Below, piece by piece: positions 1-10,753 of a stretch of 64,000 nucleotides of DNA (positions are counted from its first letter, which is position 1; every line of letters starts with the position of its first letter). The notes beneath the pieces were generated by a model. The model did not search any database. It was given only the letters and a program-made list of their open reading frames with translations, and was not told the DNA's origin. The stretch lies in assembly GCA_947034895.1 (NCBI GenBank), contig OX344764.1:60679348-60743347 (forward strand), given 5' to 3'. Origin of the DNA: Rhytidiadelphus loreus. Taxonomy: Eukaryota > Streptophyta > Bryopsida > Hypnales > Hylocomiaceae. The translations under genes and the position numbers were made by a program.

Positions 1-1549
1 ATCTAAATTGATACAAATCCAAAAAATATAATTCAAAGGATACTTGATGTGTTCCTTTTCTTTTCCATGAATTTTGTTTTGAAAATGTTTCATCCAACAA
101 ATATGAAGAATAAAATTTATTTGCTCTTAAGGGGCAATTTTTGCTCCTCTTAAATATCTTACCCTAATTGTGAAACCCATATTAGTTGATGTAGTTGTGT
201 GAATGGTGAATTGATGTTATACTCTACTACTAATTGAGCAACAATCTCAAGAAGACATCTAAATGACACAACTATCATATTCATCAAGAAACACCTTAAT
301 ACTCCACACTTCAAAGGCAAGAGAAAAAACCTTCCACCTTTATTCAAGTAAACTATCCCGTTCCAATTCAAACTTCCATTCTAGACATCTTGAGAAAGGC
401 CTATTCTAATTTGTTTGTAATGAAAAATAGAAATTACAAATGAAAGACAAAATTGCTTGCTTTGGGTTGTCAAAGGAAGCCTAGGGCAACACCCTTCTAT
501 AAGTTTTGAAAAAATCAAATGAAGTTTGAAAATTATTTTTTCAATTGTAAGTTTTTTATTTATTATCTACCACTAAAATTTATTCCCACATTTTTTCAAA
601 TAGGAGTATCATATTGTAGTAATCATTTTTCTTGTAATGGAGTATTTTACTTTACTATTTTCCAATTGGGTCCAATAATCTACAAATTTTGTTTTTAACT
701 CCCAAGTAGATCCAACAAAAAATTCATGAACTCCAAGAAACTCTAATCTAGAATACTAAAAAATGATACGATCTACCATCTACTATTGCTACTATTTCTA
801 GAAATTACAACTTGCATTCAATTATGCATATGAAAATTAAGCATTTGCAATTGTTGTAGAAATACTTTGTCATGTATTGTTTAAATTTGTTTTTATCATT
901 TATTGCTTGTTCTTTGGCATATACAATGGTGTCACAACAAATCTTTGACTATCTTCCAAAGGTTCTTATAATAAGATTTTCTTAGACCTAAACATGGTTT
1001 TAATATAAATAATATCAATATTTTAGTGTATTAGTCTAATTATCCTTTTAAGTAATAATGTGGATGCTTTAGATTAATAGATATGAAACAAGCTTAAGAA
1101 GCAATATATAAGTATACAATTTTCCACAAAACTTAGTATAAGAAAATAATTTGTCTAGGAGGTCTTTAGCACATAAGAAATATAGCTCCCTTTGAAGTAG
1201 ACCTTTGATGTCTTTCAATCAAATTAATTGTTGCTATAGTGATTACAACTTGTTTATTTGATTTAATTATTGGTGATTGTTAATTATTGAAGTGAAAATT
1301 GTATTGTTGTAAAATTGTGCAAAGATTAATTATGAGGTGAATGTTGTATTGTATAAAAGCTATAAAGATAATGGTCTAATTGTCTTGGTGTAAACAATTT
1401 GTCTATAAAAATGTGATGAAGTAATAAAATATCATTTATCATCAGTTATATCTATTTTTAATCCTTTCTACCTTAATTTGACCTTAATTGCACTCAAACA
1501 ATAGTCCTATATGACCTTCTCCTCAAAGATCCCCCATAAGGTATAATTA
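1..1549. other. AT-rich intergenic DNA, no gene seen
   Basis: The stretch has frequent stops in every frame and no recognisable protein or RNA gene. The only long open frame near its left end (159-371, minus) has no family resemblance that I can see. Confidence 0.6.
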
Positions 1550-2400
1550 TTATTTTAGTTTTTGCTTGAGTAGTTTTTCCCCACTATAGTTCTCGATGGG
1601 ATTTAGATCAAGTGAATTAGAATGACAATCTAACTTCTTTATACCATGAGCTTGCCTCCACTTCTCTAGAAATTTACCTTGATGGACTAGAGCACCATCT
1701 TCCATAAGTATGAGCTCATCAAGTTGATCATGCATAAAATAGAAACCACTCAATGCGCCCTTGTAAACATTATCAACAAAATCAATTGCACTTCTTTCAC
1801 TTTGAGGCATGATGTCTAAAAGGCTCTTGTCACAACTTGTGAAGACACTCCAAACCATTATAGACATTTGGCCAAACTTAAAACTAGGTGCTAGACAATT
1901 CCATGCAAATTTCTCATATACCTTCTACCATGCTTTAATATGTTGAGAATTCTTTCCAAGCTCAAAAAGACAACTCATTAGTCTAGATAGCTTTGTTCTA
2001 ATATTTTGTTGTCCAATAAAAGTGTTTGCAAGTAAATGCTAATCTCTTTGTCATGTGATAAACATGCAAATACCAATTTTTGGAAGCAATGGGATTTCTA
2101 AAGCCAAGCCTATATATATATGCTCATATTATATAATGATGTATGTGAAAATTTGTTGCAAGCATTCCAAGTGTTTGACAAGACGAGACAAGTCTTTCAC
2201 TATACAATTAGACAACTTCTAAGGCGTAAGGCTTGTTTTTTGAGTTGCCATGCAACTAGACACCTTCCACTTCTTCAAAATAGTAGAAACAATAGAACAT
2301 GGCTTGCTTGTTTTTTCTACAATATTCTTACATTTCATCCTAGCTTGTCACATCTAACTACTAAAGCTCTCTCTTTTATACTTAATGTTCTTGTTTTCAT
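1550..2400 (-). pseudogene. Degraded Tc1/mariner-family transposase
   Basis: The minus-strand translation from 1867 to 1550 matches the C-terminal half of Tc1/mariner DDE transposases. It shows an MVW..F motif after the first catalytic region, the ILMEDGALVHQ motif with the second catalytic aspartate, a KKWR-like AHGIKKLD stretch, and the hallmark DLNPIEN motif holding the last acidic residue. Upstream, an ATG at 2400 opens a frame beginning MKTRTLSIKERALVVR, which resembles the N-terminal helix-turn-helix start of fungal/plant-type Tc1 transposases. That frame is soon broken by stops. The whole relic is about 283 codons, against roughly 340 for intact family members, with several stops and probably frameshifts. 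The DNA-binding half is badly eroded. It cannot encode an active enzyme. I did not find matching terminal inverted repeats. Confidence 0.72.
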
Positions 2401-2518
2401 TGTAAGAGTGGAATTTGAGGAAAAAACAAATCCTACAAGCATCAAACCTGGGGGGTGCACTACAAAGGAAGTTCATGGGTGAGGAGCGACCAAACCTTAA
2501 AGATCCATTTCTACTTTT

Positions 2519-2701
2519 TCTAATTACTTTCTAATAAACTATAATTTCAACCTGCAATTTTGAGCTTTGTTTAATAATGTCTATAGGTTTTTATTGCCAA
2601 AAATTTCAATCCTAAATAACATGTGATATATTGTCTAGAAAGGATTGAAAAATGAACTAAAATGGCATGTTTTTCAACTAAAATATTTTTCAACTAAAAT
2701 A
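2519..2701 (+). repeat. Dispersed repeat, inverted copy at 44708-44862
   Basis: This segment aligns over about 160 bases with the reverse complement of 44708-44862. Shared blocks include AACTATAATTTCAA, CTATAGGTTT.TATTGCC and ACTAAAATGGCATGTTTTTC. It is an unclassified dispersed repeat, and neither copy encodes anything recognisable. Confidence 0.6.
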
Positions 2702-3784
2702 TTTTGTGCAAGAACCATAGAAAGATATATGAACACTTTATTTGTCTTAAGTGTTATCAATTTTTTTACAAGTCCTACAAGAACTTCAAAAAATGTTGTT
2801 CCAATTGTTCCATAGAATGTTGTTTTTGTAAAACTTTGAAAAAAATTGTTTGGACTTTTTCCTTCTCTAAAAAACATTTTAAAAATCATCCATTTGAACT
2901 AGGCCCATGTTGATGTGGCATGCCACCACATCTATTTCACTTTGCTTCAAAAGTCATTCATGCATGATTTGTGATATGAGTTGAAAAGACAACTTATTAT
3001 ATACACAAAGGGGGTAGGAGGTAACACAAAGAATATGAAATATGTAAATAAGTTCATAGTTAAAAGAAGACTCTAAAAACCTAAACTGCCCTAAATCCTA
3101 AACCAGCCACCCTACGCAAGATGTGAATGGTAGTAGTTCTCCTTAGGCTTTCTAAAATTGTTGTCCTACAGGATTGTGTCCTATGGGTTGCGGTCCTATG
3201 TCTGGGCCCAACCCCTGCCTCCCACACACTTGGCTAGGTCCTATTACCCTGAATTGTGCGGGGCTTTGTTAACGCTAGGATGTCAATTGTTCAATTGTGT
3301 ACGACAAGGATGTTGGCGGGGTCATTATGTCGTGTTGTCGCTGGCGCTCCGTGTCACACATGGACAGAGGTGGGTTGGCCGGGTCGTGGGACGCATCTGG
3401 AGCCCATGGTCTGGCCCGGGCGTCATGTAGGCCAGGCCCATCTTCATATGATTGATTTAATGTTGCGCGTCAACTATTCTCCTTCTTGTTTTTTCTCCTT
3501 GTCTGTAATCAAAGTCCAACATCATTTAACGGAGTCAATTATTTTCCAATGGTTGGTTTACATTCCAAATTGAAATACTTTCTTCTCTCTCAAATACTAA
3601 ATTGTCAGACCCTAGACTCGTTTTCTTGTTTGCAACTTGATTTGATAGTCACAATATGCTAGAAAGTGAGGACAAAGCTTGAATTGTTGATTTTGTGTAA
3701 CCAATTTGGAACCAGTATAGTCTATAGAGGCAAGCGTATGGCACTATGGCATGGTTGACTTGCTATTGATGAATTGACCCTTAG
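2702..3784. other. Gene-free stretch
   Basis: Short open frames on the plus strand at 3158-3573 are not recognisable proteins. Part of the stretch (about 3180-3430) is more GC-rich than its surroundings and may be a fragment of another repeat. I see no RNA gene here. Confidence 0.5.
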
Positions 3785-4265
3785 ATGTGGAATTTCAAAG
3801 CTTGATTGACTTCTCTATAGCTTCTATTACCTCTCAGACTTTGAATTTGTAAAATCAGACCTATTGGGGCTTCTCCCCACCTCTCAAACTTTTTGAAATA
3901 TAAAATCAGCCCTTGATTTGACCAATTTTTGAATCCCTTCACTTCTCAAACTTTCGAAATATAAAATCACCCTTGATGGGTGATTTTGGGCTTTGTACAC
4001 CTTCCAAACTTTTGGGATTTATAAAATCAGTACATGTTGGTCAAACTTTGAACTTCCAAATTCCAAATTAGAATTTGGTAAGAACTGGACTCTTTATGAC
4101 AATTTTTGGACATCCTAACCCTCATTGACTTGGAAATTGAAAAGTAGACTTTGTTTTGGCAAATTTTGAATTTTTTCCACCTCTTAGTCTTGAAAAATTA
4201 CAAAATTAGCCCTTGTGGACAATTTTGGGCTTCCAATACTCTCAAATTTTAGAATTTGAAAAACC
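3785..4265 (+). repeat. Degenerate tandem repeat, about 75-80 bp unit
   Basis: About six imperfect tandem units are visible. Each contains a CCTCTCAAACTTT-like block, then a TATAAAATCAGCCCTTG-like block, then TTTTGGGCTT or a variant. Units have drifted in sequence and length. No coding function is seen. Confidence 0.6.
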
Positions 4266-4402
4266 AAACATCCAAGCATGTATGGATGTCAAAAAAAACA
4301 AAGGACTGTGAGCTCCTAATTTGTTACTCGGGACTCATAGCTTTCTTCTTTTTAGATTATTGCAATGTAAGTCATAATATTATACAAAAGCCCCCCAAAG
4401 AG

Positions 4403-6036
4403 TGTAGAACCAAAATTGATATGTCACATGCCAATATAGCCTTTGATCATAAGTAGACTTCTACCCCTAAAACAACGTCAAAAATCCACTTGTAAATAGG
4501 TTAGAACCACGAAGTAGTGAGAATCGGCATGCGTATGGGAATTTACCCTATATAGCCTAAAAATCCAATGCATGCGAACATGCTTGGCTAAATTGGTTTA
4601 AAGAGAGATAGAGAGATTCCTACATAAATCTCCCAAAGATAGGTTTCAGTTTTCCCATCCCATCGGCGAAATATTAGAAACCCCAATTGTTAGCATGCAA
4701 AAGTCACTTTCTTAAGACGAGCTAGTAGAGGAATCTATGGCCACCGAATGGTGATCTAGGGTTAGAAGCATGCTAAGAAGTCAAAAGCAAAATCCATTCG
4801 CCAAGATTCCCTTGCATGTGAAAGTTTACTTGACTGTTGGTAATTGAAGGGAGGTCGATTTTGCCCCCCCTGCCAAGTGTGTGCAAGACCAACAAAAGAC
4901 CTTGCGCAACTCTTAGGAAACTCCATGATAGGTTCCTCAAGAAGTTTTGGAATTTTTTGACGATGCCTTTTCTAGAATGTCAACTACTCAAATCCACGAA
5001 TGGAAATTCATGGAAAATTTCCAAATTGAGGTAAAATCTTACTAAAAATTAGGTTAGCTTCTTTTATGTTAATAACTCTCTTTGACAAGTTTCAAAGAAT
5101 TTTGATAGTGGGAGGTGTCTGAATTACCATTATTCCTCCAAATATCAAATATGGCGAGATTTACGTGGAGTTGACTGGCATCCCGAGAGGACATAAAGTC
5201 AGAACGAAGTCAACAAGGAATCTTTTCTTATTTTGTAGATCCTTCACAACAACCCTAGCTAATCACCCTTGTTAGAAAAGGTAACCTTTGAAAGTTAGAT
5301 ATTTTATTTTTTATTGACTCTAATTGGCACTAGTTGTTGATGAGTCTTTTGCCAAGGAAGCAAGGGGTTGGGAATTTGTTAGACTAAAAATGGCCTTCTG
5401 AAGCCAATGGCGCAATCCGTTTGTGATTTGGAGTTGAACTCCAAAAGTTAAAGATTAGGACTAGTGTAAAAGTGATAGGATTACCTAGGTTATAAAGAGA
5501 GGAGGTGGGTGCCTCGGAAGAGTATGAAAGGGCACCTTTTTTCCTCTCAAAACACCCCCATTCTTAAACTTGGATTTTTTTGTCCACCTTTTGTTAGAGA
5601 TTTTGGCCTTTTTAGGCCAAAAACTTCAAACAATGTTTCTAGGTTCTTTTTGAGCCATTTTTTTTTTTGAGGAATGTAGAGGACTTTGGGGGTCCCTCTA
5701 CACCTTGTTTTTACTTTGGTTTAAAACATTCTCATCTTTGTACTAACCCTAGAGTTTTTTTTCCATCATACCTTGGCAATGCTGCTTTGGGGGGCCTCTA
5801 GTTTCATGTTTTGCTTACAAACTTAGTATTAACTACTTTGCTACTAACCTCATTTCCTTGTTACTAACCCAAAAGTCCTATACATGTTGTGCGTGTCTAG
5901 TCTTCCTTATCTTAGTTTGGAGAAGAGTAGGGTGGTCCTCCTTGAGGTGACAAGACTCTACGTTTTTTTACTAGTCCAAGTCTTAGATTGCGTATTAAAA
6001 TTTACAAACGGCGAAGTTTTGAAAACCAAGGATTAA
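4403..6036 (+). repeat. Left LTR-like repeat, main part
   Basis: From TGTAGAACC at 4403 this sequence aligns colinearly with 36508 onward at roughly 90 percent identity at the start, less later. Homology begins abruptly at TG in both copies with unrelated flanks, as expected of an LTR start. The equivalent of the right copy's TATA box is mutated here (TATGAAAG near 5523). The copy is interrupted at 6036 by a TTAA-flanked element. It resumes for 24 bases at 6979-7002, is interrupted again by the 23.7-kb element, and ends near 30796. The LTR identity is inferred from the TG start, the promoter-like TATA box and the direct-repeat arrangement; no primer-binding site was found. Confidence 0.6.
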
Positions 6037-6974
6037 CCCCTAATGGACCATTGTCTCCTTGGGGGAGAAATGGATTTTGGGCAAGTTCCTATGATCTCAA
6101 TTTTCAGTGAATTTTTTTGAAACTTTTTCATAAGATAGGAAAACTTATGAGCTTTGTGGGAATATAAATTTTATTTCAATTGGTGCTCGGGAGCAAAAGT
6201 TATGGCATCTTAAACATAATTTTCACATCACCGGGCAGAAAATTAAATCTATAAAAATTTGAAATTAATTTTTTGATTTTTTTCTTCTTAAAGATCATAT
6301 TTTTATTTAAGATTTAATATTTCTTAAAGATCATAATTTAGCTTTGATTCATTCCATTTGGATTAGTAATGTGAAAGTTATGAACAATCTTGTTTTTTGA
6401 GCAATTTGAGCATCTTCTTGAAAAAATAACTTATAGGATTCAGTTCTGAATGCAATTTTCACAATTTTTCAACAAAAATTGTTTGACAAGGTTAAAATTT
6501 CTATTTAGAACAATCTTACTGTTGAAATTAATGTGTTTCAATCCCATTTTAGAGCTATTAACGATTTAGTTTTTCTTTCAATCTTGGACCTACTTCTACT
6601 GAACAATTTTTTAAAGAATAAAAATCAATTGTGTTTTTTTTTTTTTAAAATTCTAGACTTTCAACTCAATTCTTCAACACAAATTTTTCTTATTTCAAGG
6701 TCCATGGTGTAAATTTTTTCCCAAATGGCATTCAAAGTCATTTGAAATTGCAGGCTAGTGTTCAATAAAAAATTCTTTTTTCAACTTTGAAGGCTGATAT
6801 CTTCCAATCTGTACGGTCAAACTCCAGGAAAATTTTACCACATGATACTAGACTAGTAAAGTACACAATCCGACGGTTAGATTCTAAAAAAAGTATTTTT
6901 TTGGATGAATGCAGCAAAAATGGTTGTTTTGAGTAGTTTTTGACAATTCAAGAATGGCCCTGGTCCTTTAGGGG
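6037..6974 (+). mobile_element. TTAA-flanked inverted-repeat element, copy A (938 bp)
   Basis: The element starts CCCCTAATGGACCA and ends with the reverse complement of CCCCTAAAGGACCA. TTAA lies at both flanks (6033-6036 and 6975-6978). TTAA duplications with CCC-starting ends are typical of piggyBac-like transposons. There is no transposase frame, so it is non-autonomous. The same ends and length recur at 53106-54042 and, minus a nested insertion, at 42794-43953. It sits in the left LTR-like repeat; the paralogous LTR at 38.2 kb lacks it. Confidence 0.75.
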
Positions 6975-6978
6975 TTAA

Positions 6979-7002
6979 AGAAAGTCTTAGATTGGGTGTT
7001 AA
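6979..7002 (+). repeat. 24-bp LTR fragment between two insertions
   Basis: AGTCTTAGATTGGGTGTTAA in this interval aligns with AGTCTTAAATTTGATGTTAA at 38230-38249 in the right LTR copy. It is the piece of the left LTR stranded between the 938-bp and 23.7-kb TTAA elements. Confidence 0.7.
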
Positions 7003-7597
7003 CCCCTGAGCGCCCAGCTCATATTTATCAAAATCCAGACCTTTCACAACTAATGTCAATTACACTGTTACTCAAAAAAAGATCCAAAAAAACTAACCGT
7101 ATCAATTGAAAGTAGGAATAACCTTTCATTGATAGGGAAAAGGACAAATGATTTGTTCGTACCTATCGTGCACAAACACATCGTGCCAAGATTACATCGA
7201 GCCAACATGAGAGAAAGCGTGCAATAAGTTAACAATGGACCATGTCATTGGCTAGCAACCTAACCACACCAAGGTCCAATAGCTCCTGACCAACGGTGGA
7301 CACCGTGGTCATAGGGAAAACGCCTTGTGACTTGTGATGTGAATCACAACCACGGTAAAACCCTGCAAACAATGATAGCAATGCGAAAAACATCCTATCA
7401 TCATAAGCACGAACACCGACAACACCCATAGCATAGTAAAGAAATAAAACACCATAATACTCAGTACACAGGTGTAGAAAGTGGTTTCACAACCACTCCT
7501 TTACTCGCCCCCTTCGCCGGTGCTGAAGCCCCTTTCACACTGGCGAACTCAGTGGTCTTCTCCGAAGTACTAATGAGAACCCAGTGGAAAACCCAAA
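7003..7597 (-). other. 3' untranslated end of the retroelement unit
   Basis: Downstream of the PHD stop there is no conserved frame. A 7461-7712 frame in another register has one hydrophobic run (TYIINILVWVFHWVLIS), but it overlaps the PHD finger and is probably fortuitous. I looked here for an LTR repeated at 28.2-30.7 kb and for a polypurine tract. There is a purine-rich GGCGAAGGGGGCGAG run on the minus strand near 7510, but no directly repeated partner. Confidence 0.5.
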
Positions 7598-8935
7598 CTA
7601 AAATGTTGATGATGTATGTTGCCCCGACACACATTTGGGACAAACCCAACGGTCCACTGGGATTTCTTCCAAAGGAGGATTCAAACAATCCATATGCCAC
7701 CCTGTGGAACATACATCACACAACACCATAGTGGCAGCCCTTTTAACGCTTCCACACAATACGCATTTCAGCCCAGCTGAAATTCGTGACTTGCTGGAAT
7801 CAATACGTCCATCAATGTGTGGCAAATGACACGGCGCACAATTGCGTGTGTGATCCTTCCAGATCTTGCCATCACGACCCTCCAAGAGTAACACTCCCGA
7901 CTTGAGCACCTCGCGCACTCGTAGAATAATACGCCCTGCTGTCACGTCGAGGGTGGTAGGCGCCGTTTGTTGTAAGTAGACATAGTCACCAGGCAGAAAT
8001 CGTCACACCTGAGGCCTATAGCCCCCTCCCCGTATCGTGGCATAACGCAAAGTGTCTCTATGCTGCGCAATAGAGAGGTTCTCCAAAGCCATTGGCATCA
8101 CTCTTTTGTATAATTCCGCCCGTTGTTCGCATACGCGAGCCCACGTGTCTGGATCATCCATGTGATCCAATATCTTGTCTGCATCTTGTTTGATTGCCAT
8201 TGGTAAAACTGGATGACGCCCAAACAATAAGTAATAGGGTGAAAAAGAAGCGAGAGAGGCTTGCTTACTAAACCGATAGCCCATTGCTATCCACGGAAGT
8301 TGTAAGTCCCAATCTCTATGATGCCCTTTCTTCAAGCTATACTTTCGAAGCCCCTTCTTGACGGTTTGCACCATGCGCTCCGCCAATCCATCTGCTTCGG
8401 GATGATCTCTGGAAGTAGTGCGGTGATCAATCATCGCTTATTCACATAAGGCTTGAAATTCTCCGAGAAACTCACGTCCTTGGTTAGTCAATACCTCTGC
8501 TGGAACTCCAAAGCGACTCAGAACACGATCCAAAAATGAATAAGCAGCCCCTTCACTGAACTTGTCAGGCAATGCCACCAACTCAATCCATTTAGAAAAA
8601 TGTTCGATCATCACCAACACATACTTGTTATGTCGTGAAGTCACCGGCAATGGTCCTGCAAAGTCCAGACTCCATCGATAGCCCAATCCCATGATTGGCA
8701 ACGGTTGTAACTGAGGCATTGGGGCATTAAACGATGCCCGCACTCTATTGCACATTGTGCATCTGGCTACCAATTGTTGAACTTGCATTTGCATACCTCG
8801 CCACCAATAGTGAATTTGCAACAAACTATGAGTTCTTCGCACTCCAAAGTGCCCCAAGTCCTCGTGTGCATGCATTATTAACTTTGCTCTTTCATGAGGT
8901 GCCGGTACCACCTTCTTGTTGCCATCTGGCCAAAC
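7598..8935 (-). pseudogene. Retroelement integrase plus C-terminal PHD finger (decayed)
   Basis: This is the in-frame continuation of the RT frame, interrupted by TGA at 8936-8938, TAA at 8438-8440 and TGA at 8003-8005. Both TGAs would be arginine CGA with one C-to-T change. The translation shows an integrase HHCC zinc domain (AHEDLGHFG then CTMC), a catalytic core with D in SLDFAGPLP, TNQGREF where families have TD.G.EF, and HPEADGLAERM with the glutamate. The second catalytic aspartate is therefore asparagine here, which would inactivate integrase. After RFLPGDYVYL, a GPY/F-like C-terminal region leads into a PHD finger with all C4HC3 ligands: CVLC, CDVC, HMDC, CPKC (about 7615-7775). PHD fingers typically read histone H3 tails, so a role in targeting integration or chromatin binding is plausible, analogous to chromodomains of chromoviruses. 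Confidence 0.85.
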
Positions 8936-10738
8936 TCAAAGCAAATGAGCCCCCTCCCACACGAATCGCTTTGCTCGTTGTAGAATCCGATCTTTCTCCT
9001 TAGCTGACGTGTTGACCGCCAATTCGCCATGCTTCAAGTATTTCATCACCTCTACGTCATTAAAAATATCCTTGGCGCCCCTAGACTCTTCACCACCATC
9101 CACATCCATCGTGGCCACGATGGCTTCCTCGGTGTTGTCTCCAATCATCGCCAATATACTCAAATAAGCGGCAGAATGCCAGCCTGGTAACGAATCTTCT
9201 CCCTCCTCCACATGCCATCGGGCTCCTGTAGAGTCCATTTGGCTAAGACTTGGATTGCGGCTCAAACCGTCGGCATCCATGTTCACCAAACCGGCACGGT
9301 GTACAACTTTAAAGTCATACTCCATTAGCATTAGAGCCCATCGTGCAAGCTTGCCTGTGAGCTTGTCTGACTCCATTAGCCACTTCAACGGTTGGTGGTC
9401 CGTAATCAATAGAAATTCGTTGCCATATAAATAACAACGGAAATGAGCAATTGCCCAAATCGCTGCTAAACACTCTCCTTCATACGAGCTGTACTGTGCC
9501 TCCGCGTTGTTGTTGGAGCGACTGGCATAAGCTACCACAAACTCCTTGCCATCATCGTCCATTTGAGTCAACACCGCGCCAATCCCCAGTGAGCTCCAAT
9601 CTGTGTGCAATTGATATGTTCTACCCGAAATTGGTCTCCTTAATATTGGAGCCGATGATAAACGTTCCTTCAATTGCTTGAACGCGGCCTCTTGCTCATC
9701 TCCCCACATCCAAGGTTGATCATTCCTTGTCAGCATGGTTAATGGCTTGGCGATGGCACTAAACGTTTTCACAAATTTTCGATAGTAATTGCACAACCCC
9801 AAAAATGCCCGCAATCTACTCACATCCTTTGGCCTTGGAATAGAGATCATCACCTCCACCTTACTAGCTACCACACCCAATCCTCCAGGATATATCATGT
9901 GACCCAAATACTCCACACGGTCATAATAAAACTTACATTTGTTCGGATGTAGTTTTAACCCATGAAGTCTTAGTCTCACAAAAACCTCCTTCAAATGAGC
10001 TCTATGTTGTTTTTGATTCATGCTATACACAATAATGTCATCAATGTAGCATTTCACAAAGTCCAAGCCAGAAAATATGCGGTCCATAACTCTTTGAAAC
10101 TCAGCAGGTGCATTTTTCAAACCAAATGGAAGGAACCTCCATTGATAGAGTCGGTCCTTCCCATCTTCATCAATTCCCCAGAACGCTGTCTTTCCCTTAT
10201 CACCTTCTCGAATACCAAGTTGGTGATATCCCGACCGGAGATCCAAAGTGCTAAATACCTTAGCATGGCCAATGGCATCAAAGTTCTCCTCCGGTGTTGG
10301 CATTGCATAACGGTCTGACTTCGTGAATTTATTAATTCTACGATAGTCCCCACACATCCTTTTCTTGGTCCAATTACCAAAAATGTCCTTCTTGGATGGC
10401 ATAACCGTTGCCGATGCATACTCACAATCCGATGGTGCTACTTCCACCAATCCAGCTTCCAACAACTCCTTGGTTCGGGCTTGAATCATCTTGCGTTCTA
10501 CCTTACTATACTTGTACGGCTTGCGATAAATTGGTGCATCATCCGTCAAGTTAATACGAACCTCTTGTCCCTTCAATACTCCCAAATCCTTGAGACTAAA
10601 GGCAAAACAATCAACATACATCTTGAGGAACTCTTGCTCCTCTTTCTCCTCTACTTCACTTTCCAGGCCTACCAACGGTTTCCAAGTTTCCTTGGTCACC
10701 GCCTCCTTTCGATTTTCCTTTGAAGCAGGTTTGTCCAC
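8936..10738 (-). CDS. Ty3/gypsy-type reverse transcriptase and RNase H
   Basis: About 600 codons are open after the TAG at 10748-10750. The RT domain carries LDLRSGYHQ, LPFGLKNAPAEFQ and the catalytic YIDDIIVYS. The connection and RNase H regions carry HTDWSSLGIGAVL (first catalytic D), an EGECLA motif, LITDHQPLKWL and NMDADGLSRNP at the end. This order and these motifs are those of Ty3/gypsy elements; no aspartate in the YIDD box is missing. It copies element RNA into DNA and degrades the RNA strand inside virus-like particles. The frame is the same as that of the methyltransferase segment upstream and the integrase segment downstream. It has no ATG near its beginning (first codon after the stop region is GTG at 10738), so it was surely made as part of a polyprotein. 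Length is normal for RT plus RNase H. Confidence 0.93.
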   Translation of the reverse strand: MDKPASKENRKEAVTKETWKPLVGLESEVEEKEEQEFLKMYVDCFAFSLKDLGVLKGQEVRINLTDDAPIYRKPYKYSKVERKMIQARTKELLEAGLVEVAPSDCEYASATVMPSKKDIFGNWTKKRMCGDYRRINKFTKSDRYAMPTPEENFDAIGHAKVFSTLDLRSGYHQLGIREGDKGKTAFWGIDEDGKDRLYQWRFLPFGLKNAPAEFQRVMDRIFSGLDFVKCYIDDIIVYSMNQKQHRAHLKEVFVRLRLHGLKLHPNKCKFYYDRVEYLGHMIYPGGLGVVASKVEVMISIPRPKDVSRLRAFLGLCNYYRKFVKTFSAIAKPLTMLTRNDQPWMWGDEQEAAFKQLKERLSSAPILRRPISGRTYQLHTDWSSLGIGAVLTQMDDDGKEFVVAYASRSNNNAEAQYSSYEGECLAAIWAIAHFRCYLYGNEFLLITDHQPLKWLMESDKLTGKLARWALMLMEYDFKVVHRAGLVNMDADGLSRNPSLSQMDSTGARWHVEEGEDSLPGWHSAAYLSILAMIGDNTEEAIVATMDVDGGEESRGAKDIFNDVEVMKYLKHGELAVNTSAKEKDRILQRAKRFVWEGAHLL

Positions 10739-10741
10739 CTT

Positions 10742-10753
10742 TGGTTGCTATTG
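10742..10753 (-). promoter_or_regulatory. Possible stop-codon readthrough signal (CAA TAG CAA CCA)
   Basis: On the minus strand the methyltransferase frame ends in TAG within CAATAGCAACCA, and the RT frame continues in register. Tobamoviruses use UAG CAR YYA for readthrough, and the soybean retroelement SIRE1 is known to use a UAG followed by CAR YYA. The match is exact. The alternative is a CAG-to-TAG decay mutation, since this copy also has clear decay stops. Confidence 0.5.

Noticed and set aside
2120..2482. 120-codon plus-strand frame
   Set aside because: It is the antisense of the decayed transposase N-terminal region.
3060..3110. Telomere-like CCCTAAA words
   Set aside because: Only a few scattered, imperfect words; not an interstitial telomere array.
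3158..3573. Two overlapping plus-strand frames of 90 and 105 codons
   Set aside because: They overlap in different registers and have no family features; likely chance in a GC-richer patch.
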